64,000 bases of DNA from Thermotogaceae bacterium (GCA_026993805.1 JALWSA010000018.1:1-64000); one strand, 5' to 3'. Shown: positions 45,116 through 52,978, numbered from the stretch's first letter. A program made the numbers and translations. The notes: a model not told the origin generated them from the letters alone.

Positions 45116-45820
45116 TTGAAAAGGGTAAAGACGGGAATTCCCGGAATGGATGAGATCTTGGGCGGGGGTATACCCGAAAGGAATGTGGTCCTTCTTTCGG
45201 GCGGACCTGGAACCGGAAAGAGCATATTCTCCCAGCAGTTCATATACAAGGGACTCGAAATGGGAGAGAGTGGGGTTTATGTGACACTCGAAGAGCACCC
45301 TTTGCAGGTCAAAAAGAACATGGAGAATTTCGGGTGGAATGTTCAGGAGTACGAATCTTCTGGAAGCTTTGCGATAGTGGATGCTTTCACCGCGGGAATA
45401 GGGAGCTACGCCGAAAAGGAAAAGTATGTCGTAAAAGACCCTGACGATGTCAGAGAGCTCGTGGATGTCCTGAGAAGGGCGGTCAGCGATACTGGCGCAA
45501 AGAGAGTCGTAATAGATTCCGTAACCACGCTATATCTCACAAAACCCGTGGCGGCAAGGAATGTCGTGTTTCAACTGAAGAAAGTCTTGGCGGGCTTGGG
45601 CTGCACATCGATCTTCGTGAGTCAGGTCTCCGTTGCCGAAAGGGGATTCGGTGGACCAGGTGTGGAGCATGGAGTCGATGGAATCATAAGGCTCGACCTT
45701 GACGAAGTCGATGGAGAGCTCAGAAGAAGCCTGATAGTCTGGAAGATGCGCGGTACCGCCCACTCGATGAAAAGACATCCGTTCAAGATAACGGATAAAG
45801 GAATAGAGATAGAATCGTGA
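45116..45820 (+). CDS. single-domain KaiC/RadA-like ATPase, archaeal type
   Basis: 234 residues, one RecA-fold domain: [17 protein letters not shown], Walker [10 protein letters not shown], catalytic YVTLEEHP, Walker [13 protein letters not shown] and IFVSQVSV, with [10 protein letters not shown] near the end. This is the KaiC/GvpD/RAD55 family, abundant in archaea. Usually a signalling or switch ATPase rather than a recombinase. TTG 45116 (5 nt after GGGGGGTGA) fits family alignments; GTG 45098 is an alternative with GGAGG upstream. First gene of a three-gene cassette with an HTH protein and a PPC-domain protein. Confidence 0.85.
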   Translation: MKRVKTGIPGMDEILGGGIPERNVVLLSGGPGTGKSIFSQQFIYKGLEMGESGVYVTLEEHPLQVKKNMENFGWNVQEYESSGSFAIVDAFTAGIGSYAEKEKYVVKDPDDVRELVDVLRRAVSDTGAKRVVIDSVTTLYLTKPVAARNVVFQLKKVLAGLGCTSIFVSQVSVAERGFGGPGVEHGVDGIIRLDLDEVDGELRRSLIVWKMRGTAHSMKRHPFKITDKGIEIES

Positions 45821-45833
45821 AGGGGGTGGTGAG

Positions 45834-46235
45834 ATGAAACTGAACTTCCAGCCCATAGGAAAAGAAGAGATACACAGACTCGAGACAGCTCTTTTGGTTG
45901 GAAGTCTCTTTCGCCCGGAAGTTATGGAAGAGATAAGGAGCTCGGGCGAGCGGCTCACATGGGTCGACAGTCTGGCGGTTGCAGCAGGGGCTCTTGCAAG
46001 GAGCAAAGCGGGGATGAGCGTATCCGAAATAGCGGACGAGCTCGGAAGAACTGAACAGACCATAAGAGAGCATTTGAAAGGTCAAACGAAGGCAGGAAGG
46101 ATTGTTCAGCAGACCTACGAGCTCATGAAGGAAGGAAAGCTCGACATAGAGAAGATGACCTTCGATACAGCGCCCATCAAAGAAAGACTCGAAAAGATAA
46201 AGGGCGAAATAGACGAGATAATCTCCATGTTGTGA
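45834..46235 (+). CDS. helix-turn-helix protein of archaeal type
   Basis: 133 residues. The central AGMSVSEIADELGRTEQTIREHL is a clear helix-turn-helix; it is preceded by RLTWVDSLAVAAGALARSK and followed by helical TYELMKEGKLDIEKM and a C-terminal coiled coil. The layout matches the COG1318-type predicted regulators found mainly in archaea near KaiC-like genes (assignment from memory of the family). GGGGGTGGTGAG precedes ATG; 13 bp behind the ATPase gene. Confidence 0.75.
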   Translation: MKLNFQPIGKEEIHRLETALLVGSLFRPEVMEEIRSSGERLTWVDSLAVAAGALARSKAGMSVSEIADELGRTEQTIREHLKGQTKAGRIVQQTYELMKEGKLDIEKMTFDTAPIKERLEKIKGEIDEIISML

Positions 46236-46250
46236 ACGGGGGTGCCGCCG

Positions 46251-46670
46251 TTGCTTGTTAAAGAAAAAGAAAATGTTGTTTTGATAAGAATGGACGACGG
46301 GGAAGACTTTTTCGAGGCTCTGTACAGGGCTCTGAAGAGTCTTGGCATGAACTCTGGAGTCGTCGCGGGAGCTATAGGAATGTTGAGAGACTTCGAAATA
46401 GGATGGTTCGATGTGGAAAAAGGAGAATACGAAAAAGAGTTCGTATCGGTTCCGCATGAACTCGTCTCAGTTCAGGGGAACATATCTTTGAAAGAAAACG
46501 AGCCATTTGCGCACCTTCATGTTTCTCTTGCAGGACCTTCGAGAACGGTTGTGGGAGGTCATCTTTTCTCGGCTCGCGTCTGCAACACAGTTGAGATGTT
46601 TGTCTGCAAAACAGAGATAAAGCTCTTCAGAGAAAAGGTTGGGGCTTTCTGGAGACTCGCGAGCGAGTGA
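46251..46670 (+). CDS. PPC (DUF296) domain protein
   Basis: 139 residues. AHLHVSLAGPSRTVVGGHL is the hallmark of the PPC/DUF296 domain, a trimeric fold found alone in bacteria and archaea and in plant AT-hook proteins. The preceding SGVVAGAIGMLRDFEIGWFD is also standard. Function in prokaryotes is not well defined; DNA or ligand binding is suspected. TTG 46251 chosen after GGGGGTG. Third gene of the KaiC-HTH-PPC cassette, ending at a terminator. Confidence 0.85.
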   Translation: MLVKEKENVVLIRMDDGEDFFEALYRALKSLGMNSGVVAGAIGMLRDFEIGWFDVEKGEYEKEFVSVPHELVSVQGNISLKENEPFAHLHVSLAGPSRTVVGGHLFSARVCNTVEMFVCKTEIKLFREKVGAFWRLASE

Positions 46671-46672
46671 AA

Positions 46673-46693
46673 GAGCCCCCGCGGCGGGGGCTC
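46673..46693. terminator. terminator between the PPC gene and trpB2
   Basis: GAGCCCCCG / CGGGGGCTC (46673-46681 / 46685-46693), CGG loop, no long T tract; overlaps the trpB2 stop. Confidence 0.65.
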
Positions 46694-47963
46694 ACGCATA
46701 AGCAGTAAGGTCATGAAGACCGTGACCGCTCAGAGTGAAAACGATGACCATCTCTCTTTTTTGCTCTTTGGCTTTCAGGGCGTACTCAACTGCTGCCGCT
46801 ATCGCGTGTGCCGACTCAGGAGCCGGCACGATCCCTTCAAGTTGCGAGAAAATCTTGGCATACTTGAAGGTCTCTTCTTGGGAATGGCTCTTTGGCGTTA
46901 TCATCCCTTCTTTCACCATGCGGGCGATTATCGGCGCCGAGCCGTGGTATCTCAAACCGCCCGCATGGATTTTTGGCGGAATGAAATCCTTCCCAAGGGT
47001 GTACATCTTGAGAAGCGGCGTAAGACCCGCACTGTCCCCGAAGTCGTACCTGTACTCTCCTTCGGTCAATGAAGGGCATGCTGTGGGTTCTGCTGCAACG
47101 AACTCGATGTCTTTTCCTGAGAGTTTTTCCGGAAGGAATGGAAGTATCGTACCGCCGAAATTCGAGCCGCCGCCGTGGCATCCTATTATCACATTTGGTT
47201 CTTTATCTCCTATTATCTGGAGCTGCTTCTTTATCTCCTGTCCTATGACGGTTTGGTGTAGAAGGACGTGGTTTAGAACGCTTCCCAAAGAATACCGCGT
47301 CTTTTCATCAGATAGTGCCACTTCCAGGGCTTCCGCTATGGCTATTCCGAGACTCCCGGGGTTTTCTGGGTCTTTCTGGAGTATCGATTTTCCGAAGGAA
47401 GTCTTCTCGCTCGGGCTGGGCGTGACCGAAGCACCGAAAAGGTTCATAAGGTACTTTCTCATCGGTTTTTGCTCATAGCTTATCTTGACCATGTAAACAT
47501 CAACGGGAATGTCGAACTTCTTTCCCGCGTAGCTCAGAGCGCTTCCCCACTGCCCCGCGCCCGTCTCAGTCACGAGCCTCTCCGTCCCGTCGATCTTGTT
47601 GTAGTAGGCCTGAGCGAGAGCCGTGTTCACCTTGTGGCTTCCCGTAGGGCTGACCCCTTCGTACTTGTAGTAGATCCGGGCGGGGGTTTGCAGGTACTCT
47701 TCAAGGTAGGTTGCTCGGAAGAGCGGGGTGGGCCTGTAAACCGCGTACTCTTTCAAAACTTCTTCGGGGATGGGTATGAACCTTTGGTCTGAAGCTTCCT
47801 GCTCGACGATCGGCCTTGGAAAGATCGCAAGGAGCTTTTCTGGCTTTATGGGCTTCATGGTCTCTGGATCGAGTGGTGGGTCGAGCTCGAAGGGAAGATC
47901 CGCCAAAGCGTTGTACCAACTCCTTGGAAGCTCCTCTGGTTTTAAATCCACCCTGACTCTCAT
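46692..47963 (-). CDS. trpB2: tryptophan synthase beta subunit, TrpB2 type
   Basis: 423 residues, about 25-30 longer than ordinary TrpB, with the TrpB2-specific N-terminal part (LPRSWYNALADLPFELDPPL). PLP lysine K111 lies in TGSHKVNTA; phosphate-binding loop CHGGGSNFGG; catalytic glutamate region ETGAGQWG. Makes tryptophan from indole and serine and, in TrpB2, typically works without TrpA. No trpA or other trp gene is adjacent. ATG 47963 follows AAGGGAGGTGG. A longer open frame starting at 48071 crosses the terminator hairpin and is not the protein. Controlled by the attenuator at 47987-48145. Confidence 0.93.
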   Translation of the reverse strand: MRVRVDLKPEELPRSWYNALADLPFELDPPLDPETMKPIKPEKLLAIFPRPIVEQEASDQRFIPIPEEVLKEYAVYRPTPLFRATYLEEYLQTPARIYYKYEGVSPTGSHKVNTALAQAYYNKIDGTERLVTETGAGQWGSALSYAGKKFDIPVDVYMVKISYEQKPMRKYLMNLFGASVTPSPSEKTSFGKSILQKDPENPGSLGIAIAEALEVALSDEKTRYSLGSVLNHVLLHQTVIGQEIKKQLQIIGDKEPNVIIGCHGGGSNFGGTILPFLPEKLSGKDIEFVAAEPTACPSLTEGEYRYDFGDSAGLTPLLKMYTLGKDFIPPKIHAGGLRYHGSAPIIARMVKEGMITPKSHSQEETFKYAKIFSQLEGIVPAPESAHAIAAAVEYALKAKEQKREMVIVFTLSGHGLHDLTAYA

Positions 47964-47986
47964 AAAACCACCTCCCTTAGAGTAAT

Positions 47987-48017
47987 AAAAAAGGGGCTCT
48001 GCAATACGCAGAGCCCC
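47987..48017 (-). terminator. intrinsic terminator in the trpB2 leader
   Basis: Minus strand: perfect 10-bp stem GGGGCTCTGC (48017-48008) / GCAGAGCCCC (48002-47993), GTATT loop, T6 (47992-47987), 24 nt before the trpB2 ATG. Confidence 0.92.
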
Positions 48018-48043
48018 GATCCGGCACGAAGAAACTCCCCGTG

Positions 48044-48139
48044 TCAGACCGGGGCCATTTTCCACCACCAATCGCTGCTAATGAGATTTACTTTGAAAAA
48101 TCCGAGCCTCTCTCTCAAACCTATTTCCCCCCACTTCAT
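48044..48139 (-). CDS. trpL: Trp leader peptide
   Basis: 31 codons from ATG 48139 to TGA 48046-48044. The peptide has Trp at residue 3 and three consecutive Trp at 24-26 (SSDWWWKMAPV); UGG codons at 48070-48062. Four Trp in 31 residues just before a terminator and a tryptophan synthase gene is the hallmark of a ribosome-sensing leader peptide. The ATG is only ~6 nt after the predicted transcription start with no SD, so either leaderless initiation or initiation at in-frame TTG 48118 (GGGGGGA upstream; 24 residues) is likely. Not in protein catalogues as far as I can tell. Confidence 0.7.
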   Translation of the reverse strand: MKWGEIGLRERLGFFKVNLISSDWWWKMAPV

Positions 48140-48151
48140 CTGTTTTGCGGG

Positions 48152-48181
48152 AGTATACCACGCCGCGGCGCAAGATGACAA
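48152..48181 (-). promoter_or_regulatory. promoter of the trp leader-trpB2 unit
   Basis: Minus strand TTGTCA (48181-48176), 18-bp spacer, TATACT (48157-48152) with extended -10 TGG. Confidence 0.7.
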
Positions 48182-48223
48182 GATGGCGATAAATGCAAAA
48201 TTCGTCGAGTTTGGTATAGCGAG

Positions 48224-49468
48224 TCACTCCAACGCAAACCCGTTCGCCGCGATGAGTTCGTCAAGGAGATCTCGTGCGTTTTCGGCTTTTGGACCGAGCG
48301 GATGTGAAAGGAGGGCCTTGAGAGCCAGCTTTTTTGAAGATTTTTCATATGCCTCTATCGTGAGTCTTTCGAATGTTTTTATAGAATGTATGAAGGAAAG
48401 GGCGAACGGATCGGCACTTCCTTGCCTTCTCGGCTGCACTCTTAGCCTGAAGACATATGCCGGTATTTCCAGCACATAGTCGTCTGGAAGGTTCTTAACG
48501 GAGCCTTCGTTTCTGGTGTTCACAACATGCATCTTCCCCTCGCCGAGCACGAGGTCTCTTATCAAATACGCTGCAGCGGTCGAGTACATGCTTCCACCCC
48601 TTAGGGATAGTTCTTCGGGTATCTCACTCGATGTTTTGTACTTCTCTAAAAGCTCTCTTTCTATCTCCATCACTCTTTTTGCCCTTGGCTCTTCTTCCTT
48701 AAGGTGCTCCAGGACAGAACCAGTCATTAGGTAGTAGCGAAGGTATGGATTCGGAAGGAGCTCCAGAGTCTCTATGAGCCATGAAGGAAAATCCCCAATT
48801 GGCATGTTGGCTGGATTCACCCTGATCTGCTCAAAGACCTTGTGGGTCACATCTTCTCCTTTCACGAAAACCCTTTCAAGGAAAGAGAGATGATTTAGCC
48901 CGTAGTATTTTAGATCGACTTCTTCGAGTGATGTGCCAAAAAGCGATGCTATGGCTTTTATAAGGTTTATAGGGATGTTGCAAAGCCCCACGAACCGCTC
49001 GAACTTCAGGTGGTTAAGGACGAATTCCGTGATGTGACCGGAAGGGTTTGTGAAGTTCACGACGAAAGCCCTTGGGTTGGTCCTTTCAATTCTGTTTATG
49101 TAGTCTTCTATCACAGGAAAAGCCCTTAGCGCCGCCGCAAACCCGCCAACTCCGGTCGTTTCCTGTCCCACGAGCCCGTACTTCAGGGGAATTGTTTCAT
49201 CCTTCAGCCTTCCTTCGAGCCCGCCGGGTCTGAACTGAAAGACGACGAAATCCGAATCCTTCACGCACTCTTCGAATCTTTCCCTTTTCGAGATCTTCAA
49301 TGCACCTTTTACAAGTCTTCTCGAGAACTCGTAAAGCGTGTCCAGGCGCTCCTGATTTATGTCGTAAAAACAGATCTCGTCCACCGTTGCCGCTTCCCTT
49401 ATCTCCATTATTCCCTTTATCAGTTCCGGTGTATATGTGCTTCCCGCGCCTATTATCGATATTTTCAT
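48224..49468 (-). CDS. glycoside hydrolase family 4 protein (6-phospho-glycosidase type)
   Basis: 414 residues. NAD-binding IIGAGSTYTPELIKG at the N terminus, NFTNPSGHITE, metal cysteine in LCNIPINL and histidine in YYGLNHLSF are the GH4 signature; these enzymes cleave by an NAD and Mn-dependent oxidation-elimination route. The sequence is nearest 6-phospho-beta-glucosidases (LicH/CelF/BglT), but phosphate specificity cannot be read safely. ATG 49468 overlaps the stop of the BadF-type kinase (ATGA), so kinase and glycosidase are made together, suggesting a phosphorylated sugar or amino-sugar glycoside. An upstream extension to 49654 is inside the kinase gene. Confidence 0.88.
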   Translation of the reverse strand: MKISIIGAGSTYTPELIKGIMEIREAATVDEICFYDINQERLDTLYEFSRRLVKGALKISKRERFEECVKDSDFVVFQFRPGGLEGRLKDETIPLKYGLVGQETTGVGGFAAALRAFPVIEDYINRIERTNPRAFVVNFTNPSGHITEFVLNHLKFERFVGLCNIPINLIKAIASLFGTSLEEVDLKYYGLNHLSFLERVFVKGEDVTHKVFEQIRVNPANMPIGDFPSWLIETLELLPNPYLRYYLMTGSVLEHLKEEEPRAKRVMEIERELLEKYKTSSEIPEELSLRGGSMYSTAAAYLIRDLVLGEGKMHVVNTRNEGSVKNLPDDYVLEIPAYVFRLRVQPRRQGSADPFALSFIHSIKTFERLTIEAYEKSSKKLALKALLSHPLGPKAENARDLLDELIAANGFALE

Positions 49469-50427
49469 CTTTTCGCCTCCATGTAGCTTATGACCAGACG
49501 CTCGTAGATCTCCTGAGTTACCTTTTTTCCCGCTCTTTCCATAGCAAGCATCACGGCTCCCACGACGGGATCGTGCTCGGGTACTTTCAAGGTATGACTT
49601 GGCAGGCGCTCTTTGAGCCTTTCGGGCAGAATGTCGCCCAATGCCTTGAAGCAAGAGCCTTCCAGCGCCACTGCAGGCTTTCCCTGAAAATCGAGTTTAC
49701 TTTCGTGGGCTTTTACTATTATCGCTATTTCGTTGATAATCTTGTCCACAATGTCATGGGCGACTGCATCGCCTTTCTGATAAGCTTTTTTTAGCATGCT
49801 TATCAGTGTGGGAACGAGATCGAAGGGTGGTTCAAGGTCTTGGGCGTGCGAATAAATCGTGAGATCTTCAATTGGAGCGTCGGCTTTGTCTTCTATCATC
49901 TTCAAAAGCACAGTCTCTCTACCCCTCCCGTCTTTTGCCCGCATGGCCGCGCTTATGACGAGCCCTGCCACGTAATATGCTCCGAGTCGTTCCCCGAAAA
50001 AGAAGGAGTATCCACCTATACGATTGTAGTTTTTTCCGTCGAAAGCGTAGCTTATGCTTCCCGTTCCGCATGTAACGACTATGCCGGTGCCGTCGAGAAA
50101 AGCAGATCTGAGTGCTATGAATCCATCGTCTTCGTAGTCGTATTTTTCAAGATCTATCTCTCCCAGAATCTTCTTTACGACGGATCTGTCGTAATCCGTA
50201 TCGGCTCCGGCGACACCGAAAAAAGCGAAAGTAACATCTTCTTTGGAAAGGCCAGCTTTTTCTAAAGCGCCCATCACGGCTCTCTTTATAGACGAAAGAG
50301 CCCTTATCGTTCCGACAGTTTGAAAATTGCCGGGACCGTCAACATCAATGGCCGTTACATTTCCCTTCTCATCGGCGATGCAGGCAGATGTTTTGGTTCC
50401 GCCCACATCTACGCCAAGAAAGCGCAA
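49465..50427 (-). CDS. BadF/BcrA-type sugar kinase (N-acetylglucosamine kinase-like)
   Basis: 320 residues of the actin-like ATPase fold: phosphate-1 LGVDVGGTKTSACIAD, phosphate-2 GIVVTCGTGSISYAF, connect and adenosine motifs VALEGSCFKALGD. The BadF/BadG/BcrA/BcrD family includes N-acetylglucosamine kinases. Paired with a GH4 phospho-glycosidase gene, a sugar kinase role is more likely than an activator role. TTG 50427 follows GGGAGGGATAGCT. A sugar taken up unphosphorylated could be phosphorylated here and cleaved by GH4 (inference). Confidence 0.8.
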   Translation of the reverse strand: MRFLGVDVGGTKTSACIADEKGNVTAIDVDGPGNFQTVGTIRALSSIKRAVMGALEKAGLSKEDVTFAFFGVAGADTDYDRSVVKKILGEIDLEKYDYEDDGFIALRSAFLDGTGIVVTCGTGSISYAFDGKNYNRIGGYSFFFGERLGAYYVAGLVISAAMRAKDGRGRETVLLKMIEDKADAPIEDLTIYSHAQDLEPPFDLVPTLISMLKKAYQKGDAVAHDIVDKIINEIAIIVKAHESKLDFQGKPAVALEGSCFKALGDILPERLKERLPSHTLKVPEHDPVVGAVMLAMERAGKKVTQEIYERLVISYMEAKR

Positions 50428-50476
50428 AGCTATCCCTCCCGCTATAATTGTATCAGCAAAGAAAGGGGGTAAAAAG

Positions 50477-51595
50477 ATGAAGGTGAGAATAGAGAAAGTT
50501 CTGGAGGACAGGGAAGGCTTTGCGGCTATCAGCGAGGAAAGCCCTTTCTATCCGGATGGGAAGGGTGGCCAGCTTGGAGACAGGGGCAGAATAGGGGATG
50601 CCATGGTGAAGAGGGTAATTCAGAAGAAAGACGGTATTTACCACATACTGGACAGAGAGATAAAGCCCGGGGAGCATGAGGTAGTGATAGATGAGAATAG
50701 AAGACGCGACATTGCGGTTCAGCACACGGCACAGCACATACTATCTGCAGCTCTTGTGAAGGTCGCGGATATCGAGACGGTCTCTTTCCACATGGGAGAA
50801 GATTTTTCAACGATAGATCTGAACGCAGCCCCCATTCTCAAGGAAGTCCTTGAAGAAGCCGAGGAGCTCGCAAATCAGATCGTCTGGGAGTGCAGACCCG
50901 TTATAGAGCATTTGGTGAGTCGTGAAGAGGCCCGAATTTTTCCTTTGAGAAAGCCCATTTCAGAGAAAGTGAAGGGAACAGTCAGAATAATAGAGGTAAA
51001 AGATTTTGACTGGAATGCCTGTGCGGGGTTTCATGTGAAAAATACTGGGGAGATCGGGATGATAAAGATCATAGATTATGAGAAAGTGAAAGGCTCTCTC
51101 ACGAGAGTGTATTTCGTTGCTGGGAAAAGGGCTTTGAGAGAATTTTCGAAAAGGGTCGATCTCATAAGAAATCTCTCATCTATTCTCACGACATCGGTTG
51201 ATGAGATGCAAAGAAGGATAGAGAACCTCCTGAGCGATGTGAAGGAAAAGAGCGCGGATCTTGAGAAGATATCCGAGGAGTTCTCAAAGCTATTAGCGCC
51301 GAAGCTTCTAAAAGAGGCGAAAGAGATCAATGGAGTCAGGGTGATCTTTTACGACGGATTTGAAAGTGTTGGAAGATACCTTTTCAAATATCTCGGGGAT
51401 GAAGAGGGCGCGATCCTTTTTGTAAAGGTGGAGGGTGGATACGAAATTGGATCTGCAAGTATTGATGTTGGAAAGCTTATAGAAACTCTTTTGGAAAAGC
51501 TGGAAGGAAGGGGAGGCGGGGGAAAAAAGAGGGGAAGGCTTCAGACAGCAGCATCTGTAAAAGCTTTGGAAGAGGCTCTACGAGGGATTCTCTGA
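50477..51595 (+). CDS. alaX: AlaX-like alanyl-tRNA editing protein
   Basis: 372 residues. The zinc editing site is formed by HTAQHILSAAL and CAGFHVKNTGEIG, as in the AlaRS editing domain; ESPFYPDGKGGQLGD is the glycine-rich N-terminal part. A coiled coil (about 215-275) and a C-terminal DHHA1-like domain with GRGGGGKKRGRLQTA make it the long AlaX type. Removes serine or glycine mis-attached to tRNA-Ala. ATG 50477 follows AAAGGGGGT; divergent from the kinase gene. Confidence 0.88.
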   Translation: MKVRIEKVLEDREGFAAISEESPFYPDGKGGQLGDRGRIGDAMVKRVIQKKDGIYHILDREIKPGEHEVVIDENRRRDIAVQHTAQHILSAALVKVADIETVSFHMGEDFSTIDLNAAPILKEVLEEAEELANQIVWECRPVIEHLVSREEARIFPLRKPISEKVKGTVRIIEVKDFDWNACAGFHVKNTGEIGMIKIIDYEKVKGSLTRVYFVAGKRALREFSKRVDLIRNLSSILTTSVDEMQRRIENLLSDVKEKSADLEKISEEFSKLLAPKLLKEAKEINGVRVIFYDGFESVGRYLFKYLGDEEGAILFVKVEGGYEIGSASIDVGKLIETLLEKLEGRGGGGKKRGRLQTAASVKALEEALRGIL

Positions 51596-51613
51596 TAAGC
51601 GGATCCGGTGGAT

Positions 51614-51650
51614 GTAAAATATACTTGACATAATGTCAAATATACTTTAC
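51614..51650. repeat. 37-bp near-perfect palindrome over the XRE promoter
   Basis: Arms of 18 nt at 51614-51631 and 51633-51650 pair at 16 of 18 positions around A51632; the inner core is TTGACAT-A-ATGTCAA. The core contains the -35 element, so it is a strong operator candidate for the XRE protein encoded just after it. Confidence 0.75.
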
Positions 51651-51653
51651 TAT
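51625..51653 (+). promoter_or_regulatory. promoter of the XRE-membrane protein operon
   Basis: Perfect TTGACA (51625-51630), 17-bp spacer, TACTAT (51648-51653); the -35 is inside the palindrome. Confidence 0.65.
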
Positions 51654-51669
51654 ATAGACGGTGATGTGG

Positions 51670-51876
51670 ATGGTGATAAGACTGAAAGAGCTTCGACAAA
51701 AAAGGGATTTAACGCAAGAAGAGTTAGGAAAGATTGTGGGTGTTTCGCGCCAGACGATAAATTACATAGAACGCGGCAAGTACAAGCCCACGGTTCTCCT
51801 GGCACTGAAGATAGCAAAAGTTTTGTCATGCAGAGTGGAAGATATTTTCGAGCTGGAGGAAGGTGATTGGAAGTGA
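51670..51876 (+). CDS. XRE-family transcriptional regulator
   Basis: 68 residues, a bare helix-turn-helix: IRLKELRQKRDLTQEELGKI, recognition helix GVSRQTINYIERGKYKP and KVLSCRVEDIFELEE. This minimal form is typical of small regulators paired with a membrane protein gene. Start taken at ATG 51670; GTG 51661 and GTG 51673 are alternatives because the SD is poor. Stop overlaps the next start (GTGA). Probably represses its own operon through the 37-bp palindrome. Confidence 0.88.
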   Translation: MVIRLKELRQKRDLTQEELGKIVGVSRQTINYIERGKYKPTVLLALKIAKVLSCRVEDIFELEEGDWK

Positions 51877-52493
51877 TCTTGAGGGTTTTGGAAATAGGTT
51901 TTTTGGCTCTGGCTGTGGTGGCAAGTGCGAAAAGCGACATCTTCTTTCTCTTTTACTTCGTACCGCTCGTGATCGAGATAGTAAAGGATCTCAGAGCAGA
52001 TGAGATGATATCTTTTTTCAGAAAGAGGGCGAGTTCTCAAACCCTTCTTTTCATAGCAGTGATGGCTATCATCATGGCTTCCGCCGGTGTGAATTTTAGC
52101 CGAGAAGTCGTGAATGTTCTCATACTTTCTGGCTTTTTGATGAAAGGGGTTTTGTCCACAGATGCGCTTCTTAAGAGAAACGTGGTGATAAAGTGGACAG
52201 GAGGAGTAATGGCTCTGATGCTCGCACTCTTTGCTCTTCTCTCTCATGGCTTCTCTCTTGAAACGTTGATCGAGTTCATCCCGGCGGCTCTTGTTTTTGT
52301 CGCGACATTGCTTGCTCTCAAAAACAGATGGGCTGGATCATGCGCCTACTTTTGCATAGCGATTTTGGTCTTTTATTTCTCGCTCAGATCTTGGAACCCC
52401 CATCAGATTTCTGGAAGACTGGCTGTGATGCTTCTTTTGGGATTTCCTCTTGCATACCTCGGATTTCAATCGCTTAGAAAGGAGGTGGAATGA
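51873..52493 (+). CDS. integral membrane protein paired with XRE regulator
   Basis: 206 residues with about six membrane helices (for example FFLFYFVPLVIEIV, LLFIAVMAIIMASAGV, LIEFIPAALVFVATLLAL) and short loops; no transport or enzyme motif recognised. GTG 51873 overlaps the XRE stop, so the two are coupled; an alternative TTG 51867 is in the SD. XRE plus small polytopic protein pairs are common in bacteria and archaea, usually of unknown role. Confidence 0.7.
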   Translation: MILRVLEIGFLALAVVASAKSDIFFLFYFVPLVIEIVKDLRADEMISFFRKRASSQTLLFIAVMAIIMASAGVNFSREVVNVLILSGFLMKGVLSTDALLKRNVVIKWTGGVMALMLALFALLSHGFSLETLIEFIPAALVFVATLLALKNRWAGSCAYFCIAILVFYFSLRSWNPHQISGRLAVMLLLGFPLAYLGFQSLRKEVE

Positions 52494-52964
52494 ATGAGAA
52501 AGATAGGTGTCCTCGTTTTGATAGCACTTTTAACGGCTTCTCTCTTTTCGGCTCCTTACATATTCGCTGGTTTGGATATAGACGGGCACATCTTCCCATT
52601 CGTTGGGATGGGGATGAAGGCTGGGGATGGATACTTCAACTTCTCGCTGGGAATTACGTATGATGAGGGAGCATGGGCTTTTATAACGAAATCTGAGTAC
52701 TTTTTCATAACTTGGGGAGTCGAATACGGAGGATCTTTTACTGTGATATCGGCGTTCCCCGGCCTTGGAGAAGCTGCAGGTTTCAACGTGGGTCCTGACA
52801 ACTTCCTTTTCCTGATGGGTGGAAAGTTAGGTTATGTGATCAAAACTATGGGAGTGGATCTGGATCTGTCTGCAAATCTCTACTTCACCCTCCCCTTTGG
52901 AGCAACGACGAAGATAACGGGACCGATTCCGTTCTTTTCCCTGAGTGTTGGACAGGAGAAATGA
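52494..52964 (+). CDS. short secreted beta-rich envelope protein
   Basis: 156 residues: signal peptide MRKIGVLVLIALLTASLFSA, then glycine/aromatic-rich strands (YIFAGLDIDGHIFPFVGMG, YFFITWGVEYGGSF, LDLSANLYFTLPFGA). Looks like half of a small outer-membrane barrel. It ends SVGQEK, without the terminal Phe of the other barrels. AAGGAGGTGG precedes; its ATG lies right after the membrane protein stop, so it is the third gene of the XRE operon. Confidence 0.65.
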   Translation: MRKIGVLVLIALLTASLFSAPYIFAGLDIDGHIFPFVGMGMKAGDGYFNFSLGITYDEGAWAFITKSEYFFITWGVEYGGSFTVISAFPGLGEAAGFNVGPDNFLFLMGGKLGYVIKTMGVDLDLSANLYFTLPFGATTKITGPIPFFSLSVGQEK

Positions 52965-52978
52965 AATTTTCAAAAACA

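Larger units (their letters stand above)
47987..48145 (-). promoter_or_regulatory. tryptophan attenuator leader of trpB2
   Basis: The leader RNA holds the Trp-rich peptide ORF (48139-48044), then competing pairings: CCCCG 48054-48050 with CGGGG 48041-48037 or GGCCCCG 48056-48050 with CGGGGCT 48018-48012. The second pairing would occupy the 5' arm of the terminator 48017-47993. Ribosome position on the Trp codons would decide between them (inference). Confidence 0.75.

Noticed and set aside
47964-48145. T-box riboswitch for tryptophan
   Set aside because: No T-box consensus or specifier-loop layout is seen; a Trp-codon leader peptide explains the region better.
48081-48479. 132-codon rightward open frame over the trp leader
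   Set aside because: Opposite to the leader peptide and GH4 gene; no SD; the minus-strand features explain the region.
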